Positions 1-5,925 of a DNA stretch of 8,834 nt are shown here, in pieces. Made by a program: the position numbers and the translations under genes. The DNA comes from Actinomycetes bacterium. GTDB lineage: Bacteria; Actinomycetota; Actinomycetes; S36-B12; UBA5976. The stretch covers positions 1 to 8,834 of the forward strand of contig JAJXSV010000085.1 of assembly GCA_021784375.1 (NCBI GenBank). The letters run 5' to 3'. Numbering within the stretch: position 1 is the first letter of the stretch; every line of letters starts with the position of its first letter. The notes beneath the pieces were generated by a model. The model did no database searches and had not been told where the DNA came from. It saw nothing but the letters and a program-made list of their open reading frames with translations.

Positions 1-1
1 T

Positions 2-949
2 AGCTCGGACATCGACAGCCAGACCAAGTCCGGCGTGGTGTCACTGGCCACCTTCTGGGTGATCCTGAGCCTGTTCATGGGGCTTGTCATCCGGCGACTG
101 GTGCGCCGGGACGTCAATGAGATCGAGCGACTGGTGGAGGTGGCCTCCCTCATCGCGGCCGGTGCGACCACCGTGCAGGTGCCGGATCGCGCCTCCTCCG
201 CTGAGGTGAGCCTGCTGGCCCAGTCCCTGGAGCGCATGGTGCTGTCACTGCGCGCGACCGTGCAGATGGAGCAGGCGACCAACCAACGCATGCAGGAGTT
301 CCTGGGTGACGCCTCCCATGAGTTGCGCACGCCACTCACGGTGATCAAGGGCTACCTGGAGCTGCTGGAACGGGACGTGGAGCCGGCGCAACGGGAGCGT
401 GCCCTGCTCCGCATGCGCGCGGAGGCGCTGCGCATGGAGGGCCTGGTGAACGACCTCCTGCTGCTGGCGGAGATCGGAACGCCGGTGCCGGAATCGCAGG
501 AGACGCTCGACCTCACCGGTCTGGTGCGGGTGGCCGTGGGCGACCTCCGGGAACTGCAGCCGGGTCGGGTTGTCACCAGCTCGATCGAGGGCCACGTACT
601 GGTGCGCGCGATCCCCTCACATCTGCATCGGGCGGTGGGGAACGCGTTCGCCAACATCCGACGGCACACCGACGAGGGTGCTCCGGTGCATGTGACGCTG
701 CAACGGGCGGAGGGCGTGGCCATCCTGCGGGTCGAGGACGGTGGCCCGGGCCTGCCCCCCGAGATGTACGAGCGGGGCATGGCGCACTTCCAGCGCTTCG
801 ACAAGTCCCGGACCCGCGCCAGTGGCGGCTCGGGACTGGGCATGAGCATCATCGCGGCGGTGATGGCGGAACTCGGCGGATCGGTCGTGATGTCCCCGAG
901 CGAACTCGGGGGCCTCTGCCTCACCTACCGATTCCCGATTGCCGTCTGA
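2..949 (+). CDS. Sensor histidine kinase, 5'-truncated by window edge
   Basis: This is the C-terminal part of a membrane-bound two-component sensor kinase. The reading frame is open to the left edge, so the GTG at 35 is probably internal. Counting from that GTG, a hydrophobic stretch at residues 4-20 is the last transmembrane helix, followed by a HAMP-like linker to about residue 70. The HisKA dimerisation helix carries SHELRTP, with the phospho-acceptor His at residue 95 (codon 317-319). The ATPase domain has an N-box NAFANIRRHT (Asn207), a G1 box DGGPG (235-239) and a G2 box GGSGLGM (264-270), so all catalytic motifs are present. The sensor domain and any response-regulator partner lie outside the window, so the stimulus cannot be inferred. 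The gene ends 3 bp from the stop codon of the convergent hydrolase, with no terminator between them. The family call is certain; the start is not visible. Confidence 0.93.
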   Translation, partial: SSDIDSQTKSGVVSLATFWVILSLFMGLVIRRLVRRDVNEIERLVEVASLIAAGATTVQVPDRASSAEVSLLAQSLERMVLSLRATVQMEQATNQRMQEFLGDASHELRTPLTVIKGYLELLERDVEPAQRERALLRMRAEALRMEGLVNDLLLLAEIGTPVPESQETLDLTGLVRVAVGDLRELQPGRVVTSSIEGHVLVRAIPSHLHRAVGNAFANIRRHTDEGAPVHVTLQRAEGVAILRVEDGGPGLPPEMYERGMAHFQRFDKSRTRASGGSGLGMSIIAAVMAELGGSVVMSPSELGGLCLTYRFPIAV

Positions 950-952
950 GCA

Positions 953-1516
953 CTACAGGGAGACGGCCGCGAAGGCGTCCTCCGTCGTGGTGAGCGTGCA
1001 GGATCGCCCGGGCAGTTCGTACTGCCAGCAGGCGCGGTTCTGGTCGTCGATGATGTCCTGCGCCGGCAGTTCCCGTCCGTCCCAGGACGTGTCCTCGGTC
1101 GTATGCGCGTCCGCGACGAGCGTCACGTCGTAGCCACGCTCGAGGGCGGCCGTGATGGTGTGGCGCACGCAGAACTCCGATTGGGCTCCGCTCACGACCA
1201 GATGCCCGACCCGTCGCTCGGCGAGCAGGGACTCCAGGTCCGTGCCTTCGAAGGAACTGCGAAACTCCTTGCGCACCAACGGTTCCTGCGCTTGCGGTGA
1301 CAACTCGTCGACGAGCTGCCAGTCCGCGCTGCCAATGGGCATTCCCTCGTCGGAGTGCTGCACCCAGATGACGGGTACGTGGTGCCGGCGGGCGCCGTTC
1401 ACGAGTTCCTGGATGTTGGCGATCGTCTCATCGCGCTTGTGGGCGTTGGCGACGACGCCTGTCTGGACGTCGATGACCAACAGGGCACTGGCGCTGCGAC
1501 CGGGAATGCTGCTCAT
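953..1516 (-). CDS. Isochorismatase-family cysteine hydrolase
   Basis: A 187-residue cytoplasmic alpha/beta hydrolase of the isochorismatase-like superfamily. Members hydrolyse isochorismate, nicotinamide, N-carbamoyl compounds or other small amides and ethers through an Asp-Lys-Cys triad. The triad is visible: Asp16 in LLVIDVQ, Lys83 in VRKEF and Cys116 in SEFCV. The length is normal for the family. The frame stays open far upstream, but the ATG at 1516 is chosen because it places the LLVIDVQ strand near the N terminus and lies 6 nt downstream of a TACGCT -10 box. The upstream extension would run antisense through the zincin gene. No Shine-Dalgarno sequence is seen, consistent with a leaderless mRNA. 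The substrate cannot be told from sequence or neighbours, and no nicotinamide or siderophore genes are nearby. The gene is convergent with the histidine kinase. Confidence 0.9.
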   Translation of the reverse strand: MSSIPGRSASALLVIDVQTGVVANAHKRDETIANIQELVNGARRHHVPVIWVQHSDEGMPIGSADWQLVDELSPQAQEPLVRKEFRSSFEGTDLESLLAERRVGHLVVSGAQSEFCVRHTITAALERGYDVTLVADAHTTEDTSWDGRELPAQDIIDDQNRACWQYELPGRSCTLTTTEDAFAAVSL

Positions 1517-1528
1517 GGGCCGAGCGTA
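1517..1528 (-). promoter_or_regulatory. Putative leaderless promoter (-10) of the isochorismatase-family gene
   Basis: On the minus strand TACGCT (1528-1523) is followed by 6 nt and then the ATG at 1516. This puts the predicted transcription start at or next to the start codon. No convincing -35 hexamer is seen at the usual distance. Spacing and sequence match the other candidate leaderless starts in the window. Confidence 0.45.
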
Positions 1529-1567
1529 GGCGCGTCCGGCGGTAGAGGCGCCCCCAGCGACGCGAAC

Positions 1568-1580
1568 TACGCTGCGGAGC
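1568..1580 (+). promoter_or_regulatory. Putative promoter (-10) of the leader ORF and zincin gene
   Basis: TACGCT at 1568-1573 is followed by 7 nt and an ATG at 1581. The hexamer is identical to, and in inverted orientation with, the -10 box of the divergent hydrolase (CTACGCT at 1567-1573 against AGCGTAG at 1523-1529). There is no clear -35 element. Transcription is expected to begin at about 1580-1581, which would make the small ORF at 1581 leaderless and give the zincin a 5' leader of about 68 nt. Confidence 0.45.
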
Positions 1581-1649
1581 ATGGGCGAGCCGATCGACCT
1601 CGACGTGCTGGTGGGCGCCTGCCTGGCGCGCGCGGCGGTGGGCGGGTGA
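1581..1649 (+). CDS. Possible 22-residue leaderless leader peptide upstream of the zincin gene
   Basis: A short ORF, MGEPIDLDVLVGACLARAAVGG, begins 7 nt after a TACGCT -10 box. Its TGA (1647-1649) overlaps the ATG of the zincin gene as TGATG. This arrangement is typical of translational coupling by re-initiation. It is in a different frame from the zincin. It resembles no family that I recognise, and it contains no run of rare or repeated codons that would suggest amino-acid attenuation. Its function, if any, would be to feed ribosomes to the downstream gene, which lacks a strong Shine-Dalgarno sequence. It could also be a chance ORF in a 5' leader. Confidence 0.35.
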   Translation: MGEPIDLDVLVGACLARAAVGG

Positions 1650-2002
1650 TGGACGTCGGGCTGGCGGAGTTCGAGCGCCTGGTGGGGGAGGCGCTCGACA
1701 GCATCCCGGAGGAGCTGCTCGACCTCATCGACAACGCCATCGTGATCGTCGTGGACGAGCCGCCCCCCGGCGAGCCGCACCTGCTGGGCCTGTACGAGGG
1801 GATCCCGCTCACCCAGCGCGGCCACGACTACATGGGCGCCCACCTGCTGCCGGACCGGATCAGCATCTTCCGGAATCCCATCCTGCGCGTGTGCTCCACC
1901 CGTGAGCAGGTGGTGCAGGAGGTCCGGGTCACCGTCGTCCATGAGGTGGCACACCATTTCGGGATCGACGACGACCGTCTGCATGAACTGGGCTGGGGCT
2001 GA
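1649..2002 (+). CDS. Minimal zincin metallopeptidase (Zincin_1 / DUF1025 type)
   Basis: A 117-residue protein with the zinc-protease signature HEVAHHFGIDD. His98, Glu99 and His102 form HExxH, and the extension HExxHxxGxxD (Gly105, Asp108) supplies a metzincin-like third ligand. The LLGLYEGIPLTQRG segment (about 45-58), the LPDRISIFRNP segment (about 68-77) and the terminal DDRLHELGW are typical of the small actinobacterial Zincin_1 family (Pfam PF06262, formerly DUF1025), whose members are about this long. There is no signal peptide, so it should be cytoplasmic. Its physiological substrate is unknown. The ATG at 1649 is preferred because the family N terminus (a helix resembling FERLVGEALDSIPEEL) begins directly after it; the in-frame upstream sequence is low-complexity Gly/Arg/Ala. 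The start overlaps the stop of a 22-codon ORF. A GC-rich hairpin follows the stop. Confidence 0.9.
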   Translation: MDVGLAEFERLVGEALDSIPEELLDLIDNAIVIVVDEPPPGEPHLLGLYEGIPLTQRGHDYMGAHLLPDRISIFRNPILRVCSTREQVVQEVRVTVVHEVAHHFGIDDDRLHELGWG

Positions 2003-2020
2003 CGCGGGGCCGCCCTCGCG

Positions 2021-2039
2021 GGGCCGCTCGAAGCGGCCC
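2021..2039 (+). terminator. GC-rich hairpin downstream of the zincin gene
   Basis: GGGCCGCT (2021-2028) and AGCGGCCC (2032-2039) form a perfect 8-bp stem with a CGA loop, 19 bp after the zincin stop. There is no T-tract, as is common for actinobacterial intrinsic terminators. It lies between the convergent zincin and tRNA genes and so could act on either strand. Confidence 0.55.
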
Positions 2040-2046
2040 GGAAATG

Positions 2047-2076
2047 GGAAACCCCCTGCATCTGCAAGGGGTTTCC
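2047..2076 (-). terminator. Terminator hairpin of the tRNA-Lys gene
   Basis: GGAAACCCC (2047-2055) pairs perfectly with GGGGTTTCC (2068-2076) around a 12-nt loop, starting 5 bp past the 3' end of the tRNA. No long U-run follows. The 9-bp stem and position fit a terminator of the minus-strand tRNA transcript. Together with the hairpin at 2021-2039 it insulates the two convergent genes. Confidence 0.6.
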
Positions 2077-2081
2077 GTCAG

Positions 2082-2154
<73 letters not shown>

Positions 2155-2164
2155 GCGAAACCCA

Positions 2165-2192
2165 ATGATAGCGGAGCGTCACCTAGGGGCAA
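2165..2192 (-). promoter_or_regulatory. Promoter of the tRNA-Lys gene
   Basis: On the minus strand TTGCCC (2192-2187) and TATCAT (2170-2165) are separated by 16 nt, and the -10 ends 10 nt before the first base of the mature tRNA. This is the best sigma-70-type promoter in the window. The ATG at 2165 on the plus strand, an apparent upstream start for the DUF885 gene, lies inside this -10 box, which argues against that start. Confidence 0.55.
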
Positions 2193-2209
2193 AAATCCGG
2201 GCCTTGTCC

Positions 2210-2221
2210 TACGGTTGGGCC
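2210..2221 (+). promoter_or_regulatory. Putative leaderless promoter (-10) of the DUF885 gene
   Basis: TACGGT at 2210-2215 is followed by 6 nt and the GTG at 2222, so the predicted transcription start coincides with the start codon. No -35 match is evident. The box lies about 18 bp beyond the divergent tRNA-Lys promoter, making a compact divergent promoter region. Confidence 0.45.
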
Positions 2222-3940
2222 GTGCCCAACGACACCTTGAACGCGATAGCCGACGACCTCGTCGCCTTCCTGTGGGACCGCGACCCGCTTGAGGCCACCC
2301 TCACGGGCTTCCGTGAGTACGACCGCGGGCTGGCCGACCTGAGCAGCCACGCCGAGGAGGTGTTCCGCGAGCGCCGCCACACCCTGCGCAAACGGGCCCT
2401 CGACATCGGCGCCGACTCGCTCGGAGACCAGGAGCAGCTGACCCGGGCGGTCGTGCTCGCTGTGCTCAACAACCTCGACAACTACGACATCGCCGGGCAG
2501 GAGGAGTACACGCTCTCGGACTTCCCGGTGTCACCGACCTCCATGCTGCTCGCCTATCTGCGCATGGTCACGCTCACCAACGGGTCTGAGGCCTGGGCCT
2601 ACGTCGACCGGCTGCGCGAGATCCCGCGCTACCTGCAGCAGTCGTTGGACCGGCTCGCCAAGGGACGCCGGCGCGGCCTCACCCCGGTGGCGCACCTCGT
2701 CACCAACACGGCCAACCAGATCGACCGGTACCTCGCCTCACCGGAGGACCCGCTCCTGCTGCCGCTACCCGAGGGGTTCACGGAGGCCGAGACCTGGCGG
2801 GCGGAGGTCACGGCCATCCTGCGGGACACCGTGCGGCCCGCCTTCGCCGCCTACCGCGACGTGCTCCTCGCCGACGTGCTGCCCACGGCCCGGGACAAGG
2901 AACACGTCGGGCTCTGCCACCTGCCGCAGGGCCTCGATCGCTACGAGGCGCTCGTCCAGGCGCACACGACCACCAAGCGCACCGCCGCCGAGCTCCACGA
3001 GGTGGGACGCCGGCAGGTCGCCAAGGTGCGGGAGGAGTTCCGCGTCCTCGGATCCCGGGTCTTCGGGATCGATGACCCGGCGAAGCTGTTCGTGCACCTC
3101 AACTCCGCCCCGGAAGTGCGCTGGCACACACGCCCCGAGATCCTGGCCGCGGCCGAGGTCGCCGTCCGACGCGCCGAGGCCGAGGCGCCCAAGTGGTTCG
3201 GTCGGCTGCCCAAGGACATCTGCCTGCTCCAGGAGGTTCCGGATCTCGAGGCTGAGGGCTCCGCGCCGGCGTACTACATGCCACCCGCGCTCGACGGATC
3301 CCGCAAGGGCACCTACTTCCAGAACACCTGGAAGCCGGAGGAGCGCACGTCCTTCGACCTCGAGTCCGTGGCCTTCCATGAGGCGGTACCCGGTCATCAC
3401 TTCCAGATCTGCATCGCCCAGGAGATGGACAACCTGCCCCTGATCCGGCGCCTCACCATGTTCACGGCCTATGCCGAGGGCTGGGGTCTGTACTCCGAGC
3501 GCCTGGCCGACGAGATGGGGTTGTACTCGTCCGACCTCCAACGCCTGGGCATGCTCTCCGCCGATGCCTGGCGCGCCGCCCGACTGGTCGTGGATACCGG
3601 CATGCATGCCATGGGGTGGACACGGGAGCAGGCACTCGAGTTCCTGCTGTCGGCCTGCCCCATCGCGCGCATCGATGCTGAGGCGGAGATCGATCGCTAC
3701 ATCGCCTTCCCGGGCCAGGCCCTGTCGTACATGACCGGTCGTCTCGAGATCGAGCGCATGCGCGCGGAGTGCCGGCGGCTCGCCGGCAGCGGATTCGACC
3801 TGCGCGCCTTCCACGACATGGTGCTGGCCAACGGGGCCCTGCCCTTGAACGTGTTCGCGGATGCCATGCGCGCCTGGGCGACCGACCGGCGTCCCGCCGG
3901 TCCCTCGAGCATCAGCGAGCCCGAGGACTTCGGCTACTGA
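2222..3940 (+). CDS. DUF885 family protein, predicted zinc metallopeptidase
   Basis: A 572-residue, mainly helical protein of the DUF885 family (Pfam PF05960), which is distantly related to HExxH peptidases. The hallmark HEAVPGHHFQ starts at His386 (Glu387, Gly391, His392, His393). A second conserved segment, TAYAEGWGLYSE, holds Glu419, the likely third metal ligand. The N-terminal segment with PLEATLTGFREYD (about residues 21-33) is the usual start of the family. No signal peptide or membrane segment is seen, so it is predicted to be cytoplasmic; members elsewhere can be secreted. The length is typical for the family. An in-frame ATG at 2165 would add 19 residues but falls inside the tRNA-Lys promoter. 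The GTG at 2222, 6 nt after TACGGT and just before PNDTLNAIADDLVAFLW, is preferred. The substrate is unknown. A proteolytic role is inferred from the motif only. Confidence 0.9.
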   Translation: MPNDTLNAIADDLVAFLWDRDPLEATLTGFREYDRGLADLSSHAEEVFRERRHTLRKRALDIGADSLGDQEQLTRAVVLAVLNNLDNYDIAGQEEYTLSDFPVSPTSMLLAYLRMVTLTNGSEAWAYVDRLREIPRYLQQSLDRLAKGRRRGLTPVAHLVTNTANQIDRYLASPEDPLLLPLPEGFTEAETWRAEVTAILRDTVRPAFAAYRDVLLADVLPTARDKEHVGLCHLPQGLDRYEALVQAHTTTKRTAAELHEVGRRQVAKVREEFRVLGSRVFGIDDPAKLFVHLNSAPEVRWHTRPEILAAAEVAVRRAEAEAPKWFGRLPKDICLLQEVPDLEAEGSAPAYYMPPALDGSRKGTYFQNTWKPEERTSFDLESVAFHEAVPGHHFQICIAQEMDNLPLIRRLTMFTAYAEGWGLYSERLADEMGLYSSDLQRLGMLSADAWRAARLVVDTGMHAMGWTREQALEFLLSACPIARIDAEAEIDRYIAFPGQALSYMTGRLEIERMRAECRRLAGSGFDLRAFHDMVLANGALPLNVFADAMRAWATDRRPAGPSSISEPEDFGY

Positions 3941-4024
3941 CGCGACACCGCCCATGCTCCAGAACGCGGGGCCACCGGGTGCGGATTTGTGCGCGGGGGG
4001 ACTGCAGTGGAGGGCGCGACGGCG

Positions 4025-4036
4025 CATACTCGTGAC
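4025..4036 (+). promoter_or_regulatory. Putative leaderless promoter (-10) of the 56-residue ORF
   Basis: CATACT at 4025-4030 (5 of 6 matches to TATACT) is followed by CGTGAC and the ATG at 4037, the same 6-nt spacing as at the other leaderless candidates. No -35 element is visible. It supports the ATG at 4037 over the in-frame upstream start at 3989. Confidence 0.4.
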
Positions 4037-4207
4037 ATGGACGAAGCCGCCTGGAGTGACATGGTGCGGACCGCGGAGTTGAACGACGACCGCGATGCGC
4101 TCAGCCGCCTGTTCGACGCGGCCGTTGCCGCGTGGGGTCACGACCTCGCTGCCGAGCGCTGGTTCAGGCTGCTGAGCGAGGCCGACGGGTCCGCGGTCAC
4201 CGGCTGA
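4037..4207 (+). CDS. Small hypothetical protein, 56 residues
   Basis: I do not recognise this family. The predicted protein begins MDEAAWSDMVRTAEL and is acidic and helix-prone, with aromatic residues (AAWGHD, AERWFRLL) that could form a small helical hairpin. There are no cysteines, no transmembrane segment and no signal peptide. An in-frame start at 3989 would add a Gly/Ala/Thr-rich 16-residue extension. The ATG at 4037 is preferred because a -10-like CATACT lies 6 nt before it. It lies 96 bp after the DUF885 gene and directly before a strong terminator, so it has its own transcription unit or is the tail of the DUF885 unit. The composition looks coding and the terminator starts right at the stop, but a chance ORF remains possible. 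Confidence 0.55.
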   Translation: MDEAAWSDMVRTAELNDDRDALSRLFDAAVAAWGHDLAAERWFRLLSEADGSAVTG

Positions 4208-4279
4208 CCACCGGGCCCGAAACGGGGAAGGGGCGTGTGTCCACTGCCTGAGCAGCGGACACACGCCCCTTCCCGGTGG
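4208..4279. terminator. Strong bidirectional terminator, perfect 18-bp stem
   Basis: The arms 4225-4242 and 4257-4274 are perfectly complementary over 18 bp around a 14-nt loop, whose inner CTGC/GCAG (4244-4247 and 4252-4255) can pair further. Outer CCACC (4208-4212) and GGTGG (4275-4279) are also complementary and could close a larger structure around a GGGCCC-containing bulge. It sits between the convergent 56-residue ORF (stop at 4207) and the oxidoreductase operon (stop at 4303), as expected of a terminator serving both. There is no T-tract on either side. Confidence 0.8.
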
Positions 4280-4302
4280 TCGCGGTGGGAGCCGCAGGAC
4301 TG

Positions 4303-5925
4303 CTAGGTGAGTTCCATCTCCATGTCGATGGCGCCGCAGGGGCACTCGTGAGCGCACAGCCCGCAACCCTTGCAGAAGTCGAGGTTGAACTCGTAGGTCC
4401 CGTCGGCGTGCTTGATGACCGCGTTGTCCGGGCAGACGCCGAAGCAGTTGTCGCAGTTGAAGCAGTTGCCGCAGGACATGCATCGGCGCGCCTCATACAG
4501 CGCGTTGTCCGCGGTCAGCCCCTGCACCACCTCATCGAAGGTGTCCGACCGACGTGCCACGTCGAGGCGCGGTCGTTGGGTCTTCTCGGCGTCCGAGTAG
4601 TACCAGGTGTTCAGGCGGTCGAAGGAGGCCAGGTTCGGGCGGAAGGGGTGCACCCACTCCTCGCCGCGCAGCCACATGTCGATGTTGCGGGCAGCGAGCT
4701 TGCCGTGACCCACGCCGTTGGTGACCGTGCGCTCGCCCGGCACCATGTCGCCACCGGCGAACACGCCCGCGTAGCCGGTCATGAGGTTCTCGCCGACGGA
4801 CACCACGCCGTCGTCGATGACGACGCCGGGCAGGTCGTTGAGCAGCGAGAGATCGGCCTCCTGGCCCAGGGCCAGGACGACGGAGTCCGCCTCCAGCATG
4901 TCGAACTCGCCGGTCGGCTGCGGGAAGCCCTTCTCGTCGAGTTCCATCTTCTCGATCTGCACCGCGCCGCTGTCGACATGCTTGATGGTGGACAGCCAGT
5001 GCATCTTGATGCCCTCTTCAAGGGCCTCGGTGATCTCGATGTCGTGCGCTGGCGCCTTGTCGCGCGTGCGGCGGTACACGACGATGGCCTCGGTCGCGCC
5101 CAGTCGCTTGGCGGTGCGGGCCGCGTCCATGGCGGTGTTGCCGCCGCCGTACACGATGACGCGCTTGCCGAGCATCGGCGGTTCGCCGCTCTCCGTGTCC
5201 TTGAGCAGGGCGACGGCGTCCAGGATCCGCGCCGACTCACCCGCGGGGATGTATGCGCGCTTGCCGAGGTGGGCACCGACCGCGAGGAAGAGCGCGTCGA
5301 ATCCCTCCGCGAAGGCTGCGGGGACATCCGTGACCTTGGCGTTGCACTCGATGGTGACCCCGAGGTCGGCGATGCGCGCGATCTCCGCGTCGATGATGTC
5401 GCGGGGGAGCCGGTAGGACGGGATGCCGTAGCGCATCATGCCGCCGGGTTGCTCCGCGCTCTCCCGGATGGTGACCGCATGGCCGAGCTTGGCCAGGTGG
5501 TACGCGGCCGAGAGACCGGAGGGCCCGGAGCCGACGACGAGTACGCGCTTGCCGGACGACACCGCGGGCTTCTCGAACTTCCAGCCCTGCTTCAACGCTT
5601 CGTCGCCGAGGAAGCGCTCCACAGAGTTGATGCCGACGGTCTCATCGACCTGGCCGCGGTTGCACGCGGTCTGACAGGGGTGGTAGCAGACACGGCCCAT
5701 GATGGCGGGCAGCGGATTGTTCTGCGTGAGGTGGCGCCAGGCGGACTCGTAGTTGCCGTCCTCCGCCTGGTAGAGCCAGCCCTGCACGTCCTCGCCCGCC
5801 GGGCAGGCGTCGTTGCAGGGAGGGAGCCGGTGGACGTACACCGGGCGTTCCGTGCGCCAGGTACCCGTCTTGTTCGCCAAGGACGAACCGACGTCGAGGG
5901 TGATGGCAAAGGGCTTCTGCGCCAT
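4303..5925 (-). CDS. Fused GltD-like NAD(P)/FAD oxidoreductase and 2[4Fe-4S] ferredoxin (PorD-like) subunit
   Basis: A 540-residue electron-transfer subunit for the 2-oxoacid oxidoreductase encoded just upstream. Residues 30-115 form the GltD-type N-terminal Fe-S domain (Cys37, Cys41, Cys80, Cys84, Cys88). Residues 125-420 form the two-nucleotide-binding oxidoreductase fold of glutamate synthase small subunits: an FAD Rossmann motif VGSGPSG (131-137), PGGMMRYGIP (160-169), an NAD(P) motif GGGNTAMDAA (260-269) and a late FAD motif GVFAGGD (387-393). Residues 482-530 form a bacterial ferredoxin domain with two CxxCxxCxxxCP clusters (488/491/494/498 and 518/521/524/528) plus extra Cys482, Cys485 and Cys530. 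By analogy with GltD and with FAD subunits of NAD-linked oxidoreductases such as phenylglyoxylate dehydrogenase, it should pass electrons between the ferredoxin clusters and NAD(P). Its ATG overlaps the beta-subunit stop by 1 nt (TAATG) and follows an AGGAG (5935-5931) at 5-nt spacing. Whether it prefers NAD or NADP cannot be told. Confidence 0.93.
   Translation of the reverse strand: MAQKPFAITLDVGSSLANKTGTWRTERPVYVHRLPPCNDACPAGEDVQGWLYQAEDGNYESAWRHLTQNNPLPAIMGRVCYHPCQTACNRGQVDETVGINSVERFLGDEALKQGWKFEKPAVSSGKRVLVVGSGPSGLSAAYHLAKLGHAVTIRESAEQPGGMMRYGIPSYRLPRDIIDAEIARIADLGVTIECNAKVTDVPAAFAEGFDALFLAVGAHLGKRAYIPAGESARILDAVALLKDTESGEPPMLGKRVIVYGGGNTAMDAARTAKRLGATEAIVVYRRTRDKAPAHDIEITEALEEGIKMHWLSTIKHVDSGAVQIEKMELDEKGFPQPTGEFDMLEADSVVLALGQEADLSLLNDLPGVVIDDGVVSVGENLMTGYAGVFAGGDMVPGERTVTNGVGHGKLAARNIDMWLRGEEWVHPFRPNLASFDRLNTWYYSDAEKTQRPRLDVARRSDTFDEVVQGLTADNALYEARRCMSCGNCFNCDNCFGVCPDNAVIKHADGTYEFNLDFCKGCGLCAHECPCGAIDMEMELT

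Noticed and set aside
1517..1984. Upstream extension of the hydrolase frame across the zincin gene
   Set aside because: The extension is antisense to a real gene and lacks hydrolase features. The catalytic fold starts right after the ATG at 1516.
2765..4483. 572-codon minus-strand ORF antisense to the DUF885 gene
   Set aside because: It runs through the terminator hairpin and the 56-residue ORF, shows no family motif and mirrors codon bias of the plus-strand gene. It is a shadow frame.
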